This document shows, piece after piece, positions 1 through 10,413 of a stretch of DNA of 64,000 nucleotides; position 1 is the first letter of the stretch; each line of letters starts with the position of its first letter. Position numbers and translations under genes: made by a program. The DNA comes from Anabaena sphaerica FACHB-251 (lineage in GTDB: Bacteria > Cyanobacteriota > Cyanobacteriia > Cyanobacteriales > Nostocaceae). The notes below the pieces were generated by a model. That model had not been told where the DNA came from. It did no database searches and saw only the letters and a program-made list of their open reading frames with translations. The stretch covers positions 186,001-250,000 of the forward strand of contig NZ_JACJQU010000005.1 in the NCBI RefSeq assembly GCF_014696825.1, written 5' to 3'.

Positions 1-809
1 TGCAAAGCTAGGGGTTCTGTTTTTAGAAAGCGACGATTTACTTGTAAATCACCTTTCTCTCCCTTTACTGAGGCTTGTAAACGCAATTGACGGGCTGTTT
101 GTTCTAAATATTCTACCTCCGCTTGTAGGAGTTCGGCTGTTTGAGCCAAATTTGTTTCTACTTGGGGGTTGAAATTTTCTTTTAAATAAGGGATGAGTTC
201 GTTACGAATGCGATTTCGCGCATATTGTAAATTTTGATTTGTCGAGTCTTCCCAAATTGGCAAGTTAAAGTTTTGACAAAATTGCTCAGTTTGGCTGCGG
301 GTAACTGCCAAGAGTGGACGAACTAGCAGGATGTTGTTAGTTAGTGGACGTTGCCAAGTTAAAGCTTGTAAACCATCAGCACCAGTACCGCGCATTAAAT
401 TATATAATAGAGTTTCCGCGCGATCGCTTGCCGTATGTCCGGTGACAATATATTGATAATTGTGAACTTCAGCAATTTGAGTTAAAGCTTGATATCGCCA
501 ATTTCTAGCAGTCGCTTCACTATTAACAGGATTTGTAGCTGTTTCTAAATAAAAAGGTGTATTCCAAGTTTGTGCTAAATTTTCGACATGATGAGCATTT
601 GCTTGGGAGTCTTCACGCCAACGATGATCACAATGGGCTATAGCTAAACTCCATCCCCATTTTGGCTGTAAATCTAGTAATAATTTAATTAAGCATAAAG
701 AATCTTGTCCACCGGAAACTGCGACTAATAGCTTTTGGTTTCGTGCAAATAAATCACGGGCGCGAATGGTACGATGTATTTGGGCGTGAAGAGGAGTCCA
801 TAAGCTCAT
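1..809 (-). CDS. tilS: tRNA(Ile)-lysidine synthetase TilS, 3' end outside window
   Basis: The minus strand reads open from an ATG at 809 to the window edge (about 269 codons, C-terminus missing). TilS ligates lysine to C34 of tRNA-Ile(CAU) with ATP, so that it reads AUA. The PP-loop ATP-pyrophosphatase motif SGGQDS is at residues 32-37, followed by the typical AIAHCDHRWR stretch, a TGHTASDRAETLL segment and RNRIRNELIP. These are hallmarks of the catalytic N-terminal domain. The gene ends beyond base 1, so the C-terminal tRNA-binding part cannot be judged. Family assignment is strong. Confidence 0.95.
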   Translation of the reverse strand, partial: MSLWTPLHAQIHRTIRARDLFARNQKLLVAVSGGQDSLCLIKLLLDLQPKWGWSLAIAHCDHRWREDSQANAHHVENLAQTWNTPFYLETATNPVNSEATARNWRYQALTQIAEVHNYQYIVTGHTASDRAETLLYNLMRGTGADGLQALTWQRPLTNNILLVRPLLAVTRSQTEQFCQNFNLPIWEDSTNQNLQYARNRIRNELIPYLKENFNPQVETNLAQTAELLQAEVEYLEQTARQLRLQASVKGEKGDLQVNRRFLKTEPLAL

Positions 810-835
810 TTTTCTGTTGAAGCTAGTGCATGATT

Positions 836-1701
836 TTACTTGACAGGGATAGATTTAAAGTCCTTATTAGATACTTTAACAAGAACTGGAGTCCCGATGC
901 GATCGCCTGAATCGTAATCAAACTTAATTTCACCATTCTCACCTATAGCAGTAAACCCCCTACTTCCCAATACTTGTTGTAACCCCTGACGAGTTTGTTT
1001 TTTCTGCAACCCAGCAATAATAGCTTGTGTTGCATCATAAGCCGTCGCTGTCCGCCAGTTAACCGCACCACCCCAAAAAGATTGCATATTTTGGGCAAAA
1101 GACGGATTTAAATCGGGATGCCACGGGGTGACTAGCACTAATCCTTCAACCTGTCCTTGTAATATTTCTTTAGTATATATAGTTGCTTCGCCAAATAAAA
1201 CTAATCTGCCATCATTGAAATTCGCTAAATTAATTGCTGTGTTTAATTGATTAAGTTCGGGGTCGATAAACAACCCATTTGCACCTAGATTAATCGCTTG
1301 ATTTACTGCTGTAATAACATTGAAATTAGGATTATAGGACTTACGCACTGTACAAATTGACCGTCATGTGTTTGAACGAAATTAGGTTGTTTCAGGCTTT
1401 GGAGGATGAAATTCAGATCAATAGCGATCGCTAAAAAATTGTCAAAAACCCAGGTTTAAATCCCTGAAACCCATACCCCTTATTTGTTCCTTTCTGTCAA
1501 TGCGTAAGTCCTAAAATTGTCATTTATTTCAAAATTTTTACACCAAGTATTAGAAAAATAATGATTATATAACCCAATAAATAAATTATCTTGAGGATGA
1601 ATAATCCAATATCCCCAGACAGTAAAACTAAATATCAAGATCATAAATATTATTTTAGCCCTAATGGGGTATTTACGAAAGTTTCTGCGGAATTGTCTCA
1701 T
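836..1701 (-). pseudogene. Periplasmic-binding-protein-like receptor, split by a MITE and internally deleted
   Basis: Two minus-strand open stretches belong together. Bases 1701 to about 1514 encode an N-terminal cytoplasmic Arg/Lys-rich piece, one membrane segment (residues about 16-34) and a short extracytoplasmic start. Bases 1335-836 encode the C-terminal lobe of a type-1 periplasmic binding protein (ABC branched-chain amino-acid receptor family; AVNWRTATAYDATQAIIAGL). Between them sits a 179-bp inverted-repeat element. The N-terminal ligand-binding lobe (roughly 200 residues in such proteins) is absent, so there was a deletion as well as the insertion. Intact relatives in filamentous cyanobacteria often sit beside NB-ARC ATPases, which fits the next remnant. 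Non-functional in all likelihood. Confidence 0.7.
1335..1513. mobile_element. MITE with AGGACTTACGCA termini
   Basis: A 179-bp non-coding element has perfect 13-bp terminal inverted repeats: TAGGACTTACGCA at 1335-1347 and its reverse complement at 1501-1513. The TA at each tip suits an IS630/Tc1-type TA target, which is an inference. No transposase is inside. It interrupts the receptor pseudogene. A diverged copy with related ends is at 9202-9314. Confidence 0.8.
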
Positions 1702-1722
1702 GTAATCAACCTTGAAAATAAG

Positions 1723-2211
1723 TTAGTTATAACGTCTTTTAATATATCTTTTAATTAAAGGATTTAGAACCCAAAGTATTTTATCTCCTGCTAATATATC
1801 AGCTTGTTCAATCAAACGAAGTTGCCATAAATGACCTATAGCTTGACTAATTTCTCCCAGAGAGGTGGAGGGGAAAAATTGAGATATTTGAGAAACTAAT
1901 AGTGGCTCTGTAGCTATTGCTAATTTTTGCATAATTTGAATTTCTAAGTTTTTCAAATAAAAAAAAAGTTTATCAAGTAATCCCATGTTCACATCAGGTA
2001 TATAAATTGTTCCTTCCAGAAATTCATAAATTTGTCCATTATGAATATTTTTAATTGGTTCAGAAGCCAGAATTAAAGCTAATGGATGTCCTTTGTAGAT
2101 TTCAATTAATTGTTCTATTCCTGGATTTACAAGTCCTAACTCTGTCAACATGGTGTTAGCATCGACAGAAGTTGTGAATATCAGCAGACAAAATGATATT
2201 TTGCAGCTCAT
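1723..2211 (-). pseudogene. NB-ARC ATPase remnant (C-terminal helical and winged-helix part)
   Basis: The 162-codon open stretch looks like the tail of an NB-ARC/STAND nucleotide-binding domain. A helix ending in GHPLALILAS corresponds to the GxPLAL motif. It is followed by a winged-helix-like segment (LVSQISQFFPSTSLGEISQAIGHL) and a terminal NPLIKRYIKRRYN as in cyanobacterial NB-ARC proteins. No Walker A or Walker B is present, and upstream bases 2212-2459 carry no continuation, so the ATPase is truncated. The first 20 codons are probably not native. It lies directly upstream of the receptor pseudogene and the two may once have been one operon. Confidence 0.55.
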
Positions 2212-2459
2212 GTCAGTGCAATCATCGCAAATAAAAAATATTTTGTTTACACAGGGTTATCAGCGAGGGGATGAGGATGATGATCCAATAGTTCCACCTA
2301 ACTAATTGCTCAAAATGCCTTTCTCATCAATCGGGAGAAAGCAATATAGATGATTTAAATTTCCTACAAATAAGGAATAATAGTGGTTTATATAGATGAA
2401 AGTTTCTCTAATTAATCTGTATTTATCTAAATGGTAGAGGCACTTTCATCTGATATAAA

Positions 2460-3494
2460 TCAGTTGGTTCTAGAATGAAGAATTCTGACTGCATCAAGCT
2501 TCCAAACTTCTAATTCTGGTAATTGCCAACGGACTTTTTTAAGTTGCTGCTCATGGGAGTAAATTTCTAGAAACTTTTGCCATGATTCTCTCGCACTTTC
2601 CTGATCTCCCTGTGCTGCTTGGACTTGTGCTAATAAGCAATAAGCCGGAGCATAATCATTTTCTAATTTCACACAGATGAGTAAATGCTTTTTTGCTTGG
2701 TGATAAAAATTTTGCTGAAAATATGCCCAGCCAATATTTTTGTGCAATGCTACTTTAACTGTATCATCTTTCACCCTTGACAAAATTGGTTCAATAAGTT
2801 TCACAGCATCTGCACTATTTCCTTGGAGAATGTGCAAACGAGCTAAGTTATTAACAGCAGCATCAGCAGCGCGATTTTGATATCTAATTGCAATCTGATA
2901 GTGACGAAATGCCCCATCTAAATTGCCTAACTTTTCATAAGCTGCTCCTAGATTATAGTGAGCAGAACCATAGTTTGGGTTAAATTCTACTGCTAATTCT
3001 AGATAAGATGCAGCAATGGTAAAATCATTGCTGACGTAGTTTTTATGTCCTATTTGATTGAAAGATTTAGCAATTTGTTTTCTTTCTTGTTCATTCAAGC
3101 TTAGTCGATTGATCAACCTTTTCAAATCTTCTGACTTAGGTTGATTAACTAATAGCAAATGTAAGATGGAATCAATAATTTTTTCATTATCTTCATCAGT
3201 ATTTTCGGCTATTTCTTTTGTGAATTTAGATTGAGGGTCAGTTAATAACTCTGGTTTGTATTTAGCAAACAAGGCAACTAAGTCTGAGCGTTTGTAACGA
3301 CGAGTATCAGAAGGTTCATTACTCAGCCCAAATTCGTAACATATTCTTTCAATATATTTTCTGACAGATGCTTCTCCAATGTTCATGGCTTCAGCTATAT
3401 CCCCATCTGTCTCACCAGCTAGTATTTTTTGCAATACTTGTTTGCGTCGATCTGTCAGCTTGTCGAATATGTGTTCAAACTCTTGTTGATTCAT
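2460..3494 (-). CDS. LuxR-type HTH plus TPR protein
   Basis: 344 residues. Residues about 10-60 form a LuxR-like helix-turn-helix (LTDRRKQVLQKILAGETDGDIAEAMNIG, quoted in part). An acidic linker follows. Residues about 150-315 hold four to five TPR-like helical hairpins (SAHYNLGAAYEKLGNLDGAF and similar). Cyanobacterial NB-ARC and vWA-MoxR systems often begin with comparable HTH modules, and here the NB-ARC remnant lies just downstream on the same strand. A regulator or scaffold of a now-decayed signalling/defence locus is plausible but inferred. No catalytic motif was found. The ATG at 3494 is the first in frame. Confidence 0.7.
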   Translation of the reverse strand: MNQQEFEHIFDKLTDRRKQVLQKILAGETDGDIAEAMNIGEASVRKYIERICYEFGLSNEPSDTRRYKRSDLVALFAKYKPELLTDPQSKFTKEIAENTDEDNEKIIDSILHLLLVNQPKSEDLKRLINRLSLNEQERKQIAKSFNQIGHKNYVSNDFTIAASYLELAVEFNPNYGSAHYNLGAAYEKLGNLDGAFRHYQIAIRYQNRAADAAVNNLARLHILQGNSADAVKLIEPILSRVKDDTVKVALHKNIGWAYFQQNFYHQAKKHLLICVKLENDYAPAYCLLAQVQAAQGDQESARESWQKFLEIYSHEQQLKKVRWQLPELEVWKLDAVRILHSRTN

Positions 3495-4140
3495 CCTTGA
3501 TTTTACTTATATGAGTAGGTGTTTAGTTCACGTTTGTGACTATTTTACATCAATTTAACATCAATAATTCTCTGTCACTAGTAGAATTTGGGCAATTGTG
3601 ACACTCCCGTAAGTGATATTAAAATCTAAATCCCTGTTTTGGGGTTGACACCTGTAAGCAAATATGTCAGTCACATTATCATTAAATACTAAGTCACAAA
3701 AGCAAAAATTAGGCTTGCTTCTCGAACTAAAGCTAGTCAGAACAAAGAGAAGTTTTACTGGTATCGTTAAAACTCTAGTAGATCACTAATACTGAGTAAA
3801 CTTATATACGATTTCCAGCACAAGATAATTTCGTTTTTTAGGTTGAAATCAACTGGATTTTAAATTTTGGATACCAGGAGATCCTATCAAAGTCCCAACA
3901 TTTTAACAGGTTTCAATTTACTGGTTCTAAGTGGGTAAGTATAATTCCTTAATTATAGAGTATTACTCTTTATTGAATTTTATACTTATTGTTGGAAATT
4001 CATGAACACTTCACAGTGAATATAAATCTAAGTAAGTCGGCGGGAAAAAACCGAAGTATGTAACAAAAAGTAAATTCACCAAAACCCTCTTCCCCGTTCC
4101 CTGTTCCCTGTTCCCTGTTCCCTGCACTTTAACCCGTAGC
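3495..4140. other. Non-coding stretch with a heptamer array
   Basis: About 650 AT-rich bases separate the divergent HTH-TPR gene from the RTX pseudogene. I see no open frame with family likeness. A TTCCCTG heptamer array lies at 4091-4125 directly against the truncated 5' end of the pseudogene, which suggests that rearrangement at the repeat removed the upstream coding sequence. Confidence 0.5.
4091..4125. repeat. Heptanucleotide array (TTCCCTG)n
   Basis: Four to five copies of TTCCCTG (GGGAACA on the other strand), one of the classic short tandemly repeated repetitive sequences of filamentous cyanobacteria. It abuts the broken 5' end of the RTX-like pseudogene. Confidence 0.85.
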
Positions 4141-5106
4141 CTTTCAGTCACAGACACATTTTCAGTCGAACACGCAGAAGTTCTAATTGACCTAGATCAT
4201 GCTCGTTGGGGCGATTTAATTATTGTCGGGAATCAACTCAAAGCTAATAAAGTTTTTGATTACGAAATTAAGAGTAGTTATAGTATTCGGGTACAATCAA
4301 CAGATCAAGGTGGGTTATTCTTTGATAAACAATTAACCATTAATATTGGTGATTTACCTGAATATATTGCGATTGAAGCAGCAGGTAATACCAAATTAGT
4401 CACAGATCCAACAAACAAATACTTTACCCAGTTCGGAACAAATAGCCCAATCGGTATTAAAAATGGTGGGCAACCAATCTACCAAAACATCTACGGTTCA
4501 GACTGGCAAACTCTAGCCGCAGAAACCGTCAGTGGAGTTAATGAAGTTCTTTGGAAAAATGTGGCTGAAAACTATTTGCATATTTGGCGTTTAGATAATA
4601 ACTGGAATTGGGTTTCTTCTGAAGGACAATGAGCATTAAATTCTGCTGATGCTTGGGGTAAAGAAACTGTTTTTGGTATAGATGCTAATGGTGATGGCAA
4701 AATCGGTAATCCTTCCAGTCTGACTCTGATAGGCACTAGTGGTAACGATATCCTTATTGGTGGTGCAAATAATGATACCTTCAATGGTGGTTTAGGTAAC
4801 GATATCCTGTATTTAGGTTTAAATGATAATGCTGTAGATAATGTTAACTATGCTTTTGGTGATGGTGCAGACACAATTTATCAATTTATGCGTGGTGTCG
4901 GTGGTGATAAACTGAATTTCTCAGGTATTACTAACCTTGATGTGATTACATTGGGTGCAAATACAGAAGTCCGAATTGGTGATGGTATTGGTGGTAACAC
5001 AGGTTTTGGTACAGGTGAGTTATTAGCTACTTTATCCGCTACATCTGGTTTTGTTTGTGCGAATGTGAATATGAACCTGTTTGGTGCTAATTTCTTGTTC
5101 AGTTAA
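4141..5106 (+). pseudogene. RTX/cadherin-like calcium-binding protein remnant
   Basis: A single frame runs from about 4141 to the TAA at 5106 and is broken by one in-frame TGA at 4630. Before the stop come a cadherin-like tail (YSIRVQSTDQGGLFFDKQLT) and a tryptophan-rich domain with ETVSGVNEVLWKNV and HIWRLDNNWNWV. After it come a Ca-binding DANGDGKIG loop and hemolysin-type GGxGxD repeats (TSGNDILIGGANNDTFNGG). This is the usual C-terminal layout of large secreted cyanobacterial RTX proteins. The 5' part is missing and no start codon with a ribosome-binding site is evident. Dead unless the TGA is a sequencing error, and even then truncated. Confidence 0.8.
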
Positions 5107-5125
5107 TCAGCTACAAGAAGCCACA

Positions 5126-5158
5126 AGATACCCGACTTCTTCAAGAAGTCGGGTATCT
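5126..5158. terminator. Strong hairpin, CCCGACTTCTT family
   Basis: AGATACCCGACTTCTT and its reverse complement form a near-perfect 15-bp stem with a minimal loop. It follows the RTX pseudogene stop and precedes the convergent ccsA stop, so it can act as a bidirectional terminator. Relatives occur at 8181-8211, 43242-43307 and 60189-60217, so it is also a dispersed repeat. Confidence 0.6.
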
Positions 5159-5196
5159 GAAACCCGATAGTGACACCACTGAGTGCAGAATGTGGG

Positions 5197-6246
5197 TTAG
5201 AAAAACCAACCGTAAGAATGTAAACCCTTACCCAAAAGATTCACACCCAAATAACAAATCCAAACCACAACAAAACCAGCAGCAGCTAAAATAGCAGGTT
5301 TTCTACCTTGCCAACCGCGAGTAATTCTAGAATGTAGATAGGCTGCAAAAACCAACCAAGTAATTAAAGCCCAAGTTTCCTTTGGGTCCCAACTCCAATA
5401 AGAACCCCAAGCTTCATTAGCCCAAACACCACCGGCAATAATACCAATTGTCAGTAGGGGAAATCCCAACCCGATAACGCGATAGCTAATATTATCTAGT
5501 GTTTCTGCGAGGGTGAGACGTTGGGGGGAAAGAATTTCAGCAGTTGAAATAGGCGTAGTTTTAACCACATCCAAAACAGCAGTACCATTACCGTTGTTAC
5601 TACTTTCCAACCGGGAAAAACCATTATTTTCAGATGGAGGTGTTGGGGGTTGAGTCACTAACTCTCCGGCTTTGAGTAGTTTGTAACCATTGCTACGATA
5701 ACCACCATTACCAACGGAACTACCTTGTAATTGAATATTTTGGCCGCGTGTCACAATTAAAAAAGCGATCGCCAACAAAGAACCCACCATCAAAGCTGAA
5801 TAACTCAGCATCATCACGCTAACGTGCATCATTAGCCAATTCGACTTTAAAGCCGGAACTAACGGTTCTGAAACCTGCATCTCAGATGGTAGAGTCAAAG
5901 TAGCAAAAGCTGTAATCCCCATCGCTACAGGAGCAGTTACAACCCCTACCAAGCGACTACGACTCGTATTTTCGGCAATGAGATGGACAGCAGTAATTCC
6001 CCAAGTTAGGAAAAATAGAGACTCATAGAGATTACTGAGAGGAAAATAACCAGCTTCAATCCATCTTGCTCCTAATAAGGCAGCAATACACAAATTGGCG
6101 ATCGCCATTCCAGCCGTCCCCAAAGCCGCAGTCACCGATAAACTCGGAAAAGCCGCCCCCACCCAATACACCAGCATAGTGCAGAATAAGACAGCAAAGG
6201 AGGCATTATCTAGCCAGTTCTGGAGTACAACCAGATTCATAAACAC
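5197..6246 (-). CDS. ccsA: Cytochrome c biogenesis protein CcsA/CcsB (WWD haem handling)
   Basis: 349-residue polytopic membrane protein of system II cytochrome c maturation. It delivers haem to the lumenal side for attachment to apocytochromes c and f. The tryptophan-rich haem-binding WWD motif ([18 protein letters not shown]) starts near residue 280. Conserved flanking histidines are visible, for example in LHSYGWFF at the C-terminus. About eight membrane segments are visible. A hydrophilic insert at residues about 165-235 is rich in Asn, Ser and Gly. Some databases call this WWD protein CcsB; it is the homolog of chloroplast CcsA (ycf5). Confidence 0.93.
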   Translation of the reverse strand: MFMNLVVLQNWLDNASFAVLFCTMLVYWVGAAFPSLSVTAALGTAGMAIANLCIAALLGARWIEAGYFPLSNLYESLFFLTWGITAVHLIAENTSRSRLVGVVTAPVAMGITAFATLTLPSEMQVSEPLVPALKSNWLMMHVSVMMLSYSALMVGSLLAIAFLIVTRGQNIQLQGSSVGNGGYRSNGYKLLKAGELVTQPPTPPSENNGFSRLESSNNGNGTAVLDVVKTTPISTAEILSPQRLTLAETLDNISYRVIGLGFPLLTIGIIAGGVWANEAWGSYWSWDPKETWALITWLVFAAYLHSRITRGWQGRKPAILAAAGFVVVWICYLGVNLLGKGLHSYGWFF

Positions 6247-6260
6247 TTCTCCCTAGTGAA

Positions 6261-6299
6261 TCAGTTATTAGTTATCAGTTATCAGTTATCAGTTATCAG
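6261..6299. repeat. TTATCAG repeat array
   Basis: Tandem TTATCAG(TTA) units lie upstream of the ccsA start. No function is evident. Confidence 0.75.
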
Positions 6300-6444
6300 A
6301 CCAAGTTAGAGAATCAATTTAACTCAAACCCTGACCACTTTTTACTGATTCCATTCCGACTATCTTGATCCTATCTAGTTTTGGTCATTAGTAATGGGTG
6401 ATGAGTGACTGCGGACTGGGGATAATAACAACTGACAACTGACG

Positions 6445-8148
6445 TTATTTATTTTTTTTCAGTTCCAAAAAAATGTCATATTGCTGACTACGATTATCGT
6501 TGACAGCAGTTGTCACCCCTATTGTTCGTATTGCAGCCAGTAAAGCTTGTTGACTGGGAGACGCAGTATTGAGAGTAAAACTTTTAACCGTCCGTTCCAT
6601 ATCTAAGAAAAATAAACCCTTAGCTGGATTCGACTCTTTAGAAATCGTTTGTTGAAAAGAGAGAGTGCTGGCTAGTGTATTGCCAGGTTTGGGAACGATC
6701 TTATAGCTGATCGGAGCGCCCAAGACGAAGAAAAGCACATCTCCATCTAACCAACCATGAGTAGCAGTTAAAGTCCCAAAAGGTGAAATCCAGTTAACAA
6801 CAGGTTTACCTGCAACACTAGCTGACTCAACTTTAAACTGGTATTGATTTTTAACCACATCATCAAGACTTTGTAAAGCAGTTTCAGCAGATTGACGTAA
6901 ATTGCCCTTAGCATCACTGGCCTTAACCATAAACACTAAACCCGCCCGAAAATTATCTGGTGTAGCATCTTTTGGAGTATTAGGAATGACTGCAACTGAA
7001 AATTCCCCTTGCATCCAACTTAGAAAATCTTGATCTAAATCCAAATTTGTTAAAGATTTTACACTCTGTCGCAGTTGTTCAGGCTTGATAGGTGAGAAAG
7101 GATTTCCCCTAGAAGTAGAAACGTAGTCTGCCCATAAACGCTTTAAATTACTACCAGACCACATCATTAAGGTTTCGCTGGGGAGGCGATTTTGCATACT
7201 TCCGGCTTTATTTTCTACTGCCAGCACGCGCTTACTATTGGGGTTTAACCAAGAAACACCTTTTAAACGGATTCCTTGTGGTTCTAAAGTGATAGTTCCC
7301 GCCAAACCTTGGTTATTCTGGAGTTGCGTCAGCACCTGAGCAGGTAAACGCCGATTAGGAGCCGTAGTCGCTATTTTGGCAGCTATCGGTACATTTACAT
7401 AAAATTGAGCAAAAGGTTGATAACCAGCAGTTTTTGAGAAATTTACGGCAAAGCCTCCTAATGTGGCTAAAGATGCTTTATTTTTATAGGCATCAATCGT
7501 CCTTTCTGTCGTTTTAGCATTATCTGTAATCACAATAAAACGCTGATCTATTAATGCGGCGGACAGCTTTTCCCCAGCTTGTCCTTCAGTTTGTTTAATC
7601 GGAATTCCTTGATAAGTGCGCTCAATCCATTTACCTTGTTTAAGTGGTTTAGGTTGTGCCAAAATACTTTTGGCTACTTCTGGATTTCTGATCGGCAGCA
7701 CCATCACCATTGACTGCTCAGAAGTATCAGCATCAGTCGCTACTGGCTTGGTTGGAGCATTCCCCACTGGAGGAGCCAAAACGGCTATCGTCACTTCATC
7801 TCCAACCCAGGGTTGAATATCTTTCTCGAAGTTGTAACCATTATTAGTCAACAAGCGTTGTTGCAGCTGTATTAAATTTTTATCCAGTTCCTTTTGAGTT
7901 TCTGGTGTCCCAAACTCCCGTAACTTTTTCCAGTGTTGAGTATCCGTTGTCAAGGAAACTGCAAACAAGGCATCTTGAGGAATAATATTGGCACCAACTG
8001 GCAAATCTCTAGAAAATGGTTGTCCCTGGGTAAAAAACCAATATGCAGCACTCCCCGCACCAATCAATAACCCAGCAGCTGATAGCGTCAGCACCAAAGA
8101 CGGTTTCTTTTTTTTCTTCATCACACCAGACACAATAGGTAGTGCCAT
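6445..8148 (-). CDS. DUF3352 family membrane-anchored protein
   Basis: 567 residues. A short basic N-terminus (KKKKKP) precedes a single membrane segment at residues about 18-40. The rest is a large extracytoplasmic domain typical of the DUF3352 family common in cyanobacteria, function unknown. Recognisable family features are the early GANIIPQDALFAVSLTTD segment and alternating beta-rich repeats ending ITTAVNDN-like near the C-terminus. No enzyme motif was seen. Upstream sequence to ccsA contains only repeats, so it is probably monocistronic. Confidence 0.8.
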   Translation of the reverse strand: MALPIVSGVMKKKKKPSLVLTLSAAGLLIGAGSAAYWFFTQGQPFSRDLPVGANIIPQDALFAVSLTTDTQHWKKLREFGTPETQKELDKNLIQLQQRLLTNNGYNFEKDIQPWVGDEVTIAVLAPPVGNAPTKPVATDADTSEQSMVMVLPIRNPEVAKSILAQPKPLKQGKWIERTYQGIPIKQTEGQAGEKLSAALIDQRFIVITDNAKTTERTIDAYKNKASLATLGGFAVNFSKTAGYQPFAQFYVNVPIAAKIATTAPNRRLPAQVLTQLQNNQGLAGTITLEPQGIRLKGVSWLNPNSKRVLAVENKAGSMQNRLPSETLMMWSGSNLKRLWADYVSTSRGNPFSPIKPEQLRQSVKSLTNLDLDQDFLSWMQGEFSVAVIPNTPKDATPDNFRAGLVFMVKASDAKGNLRQSAETALQSLDDVVKNQYQFKVESASVAGKPVVNWISPFGTLTATHGWLDGDVLFFVLGAPISYKIVPKPGNTLASTLSFQQTISKESNPAKGLFFLDMERTVKSFTLNTASPSQQALLAAIRTIGVTTAVNDNRSQQYDIFLELKKNK

Positions 8149-8180
8149 AGCAACTGATACCTATAATTGAATACGGTTAA

Positions 8181-8211
8181 GATTCCCGACTTGTTATAGT
8201 AGTCGGAAATC
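8181..8211. repeat. Imperfect hairpin of the CCCGACTT family
   Basis: GATTcCCGACT and AGTCGGaAATC flank a 9-base loop just upstream of the DUF3352 start. It is a diverged relative of the hairpins at 5126 and 60189. Confidence 0.5.
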
Positions 8212-8296
8212 TTGTTGTTGACGAGAACAAAGTCATTAAGCTTCCCCGGTCTGAAGACGCGGGGATTTCCGAAGAGTCAGTGTCTTTCGACAAATG

Positions 8297-8417
8297 TTTT
8301 TACCTCTTCTCATCCATAAATTTAGGAGCTTGAAACCCATTATTCGGGCAGGATTTTACGACTGTTCCCTGTTCCCTGTTCCCTGTTCCCTGCCCAAAGG
8401 GCTTAGTCACCATTTAA
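8297..8417. repeat. Dispersed 120-bp repeat, copy 1 (with heptamer array)
   Basis: This segment matches 37591-37710 closely. Both begin TTTTTACCTCTT, continue with AAATTTAGG and GCTTGAAACCCAT, run through GGATTTTACGAC into TTCCCTG heptamers (8362-8392 here) and end with a GGGCTT tail. There is no coding capacity. Probably a non-autonomous element or the end of a lost insertion sequence; the family is unknown to me. Confidence 0.65.
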
Positions 8418-8464
8418 ATGCTGACTGCAAATCATTGGTTCTCAGTGAGTGGTTTTATCCTAAT

Positions 8465-9085
8465 TCATTCACCATCAGCACTCAACTGTGTCGGACCCAA
8501 ATATTTAGTTAAATAAGGTGAAAAAACTTCATAAATTAAGGTTAGAGGCTGTCCATGATGCCAAAATAAATAATGACGACCCCAAAAAGGACCAACTTGA
8601 TCAAAGCCTGACTCCAGCGCGGCTGAGTAACCGTAGTAAATTCCTCGAATATCTCGATATAACTCTGTACGGATACGAGCTAAACTCGCCCAAATTGGTA
8701 ATGAACGGTTTTGCAAAAATTCATCTACATGACTAGCTTCCCACCAGGAAGTAGCATAACCCAACCTTTTACCAGAGGAAGTACGCAGCCATACCTGTCG
8801 GCGCAGTCGTGGACCTGGAACTGTTTCAATTAAGTTAGGGGCGTTATCCGAGTTTATGCCAATCAAAGACATATCGATGACATCCACTTCTATTGGCTCA
8901 CAAGTGAGTAATTGTAAGTGTCTGGTGGGAGAACCATCACCCAATAGCAGCAATTGCCATGCTGGTGCTAACTGAGTATGAGGCAACCCTTTCTGTATCT
9001 CCTCTTCTCCACCTTGCCAAATAGGATCTAGGCAATGCCAAGCGGTTGGCAGTGTAGTTGTTGTGGGCGTAATGATAGTAGTCAA
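8465..9085 (-). CDS. Chorismate pyruvate-lyase (plastoquinone head-group synthesis)
   Basis: 206 residues of the cyanobacterial/algal UbiC-like family (ycf21/DUF98). It converts chorismate to 4-hydroxybenzoate and pyruvate, the first step to the plastoquinone ring in cyanobacteria. The conserved core RQVWLRTSSGKRLGYATSWW and the closing GRHYLFWHHGQPLTLIYEVF with its C-terminal FSPYL are present. The length matches the family. Soluble, with no signal peptide. It ends close to repeat copy 8297-8417 and shows no operon partner. Confidence 0.85.
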   Translation of the reverse strand: MTTIITPTTTTLPTAWHCLDPIWQGGEEEIQKGLPHTQLAPAWQLLLLGDGSPTRHLQLLTCEPIEVDVIDMSLIGINSDNAPNLIETVPGPRLRRQVWLRTSSGKRLGYATSWWEASHVDEFLQNRSLPIWASLARIRTELYRDIRGIYYGYSAALESGFDQVGPFWGRHYLFWHHGQPLTLIYEVFSPYLTKYLGPTQLSADGE

Positions 9086-9151
9086 TCTTGTTTACAAAAC
9101 TTCACCTATCTCTATGAAAGCACAATCAGAGAATCTGAGGGAGCAATCAAG

Positions 9152-9180
9152 TCAGAATTCAGAATTCAGGAGTCAGGAGT
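9152..9180. repeat. GAATTCA / GGAGTCA repeat array
   Basis: Tandem AGAATTC units followed by AGGAGTC units. The same composite array recurs at 22862-22896, where it forms the end of znuA, and at 47536-47575. Confidence 0.75.
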
Positions 9181-9201
9181 AAAACTCTCCTTCAGTAGCA
9201 C

Positions 9202-9314
9202 AAGACTTATGCAAAACAGAACGAAAGTAGGGGTAATACCGCAACGGGCAAGCAAGCTACATGAATTACCCCTACGCAAGAATCAGGTTTTTATTCCAAT
9301 CTTGCGTAAGTCCT
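9202..9314. mobile_element. Diverged short MITE related to the 1335 element
   Basis: AAGACTTATGCA at 9202-9213 pairs with TGCGTAAGTCCT at 9303-9314 (10 of 12 positions). An inner inverted repeat GTAGGGGTAAT (9227-9237) and ATTACCCCTAC (9265-9275) can fold into a stem. The element is 113 bp, non-coding, and lies just upstream of the hemB promoter region. Confidence 0.65.
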
Positions 9315-9354
9315 AAAGTCAAAAGAAAAGTAAAAATTCTCAGCATATACTTTA

Positions 9355-9369
9355 TAATAATGATTATCA
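9355..9369. promoter_or_regulatory. Zur-like operator upstream of hemB
   Basis: TAATAATGATTATCA matches the palindromic cyanobacterial Zur-type site TGATAATNATTATCA at all but one specified position. It ends 28 bp before the hemB start codon, where repressor binding would block transcription or RNA polymerase. Four other sites of the same form occur in the next 13 kb, all ahead of zinc-related genes. Confidence 0.75.
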
Positions 9370-9391
9370 TTTTTAAAAGCTTTAATTTTAA

Positions 9392-10408
<1,017 letters not shown>

Positions 10409-10413
10409 CTTTT

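Noticed and set aside
4572-4784. Minus-strand 70-codon frame over the RTX remnant
   Set aside because: Antisense to a clear plus-strand RTX reading; no family likeness.
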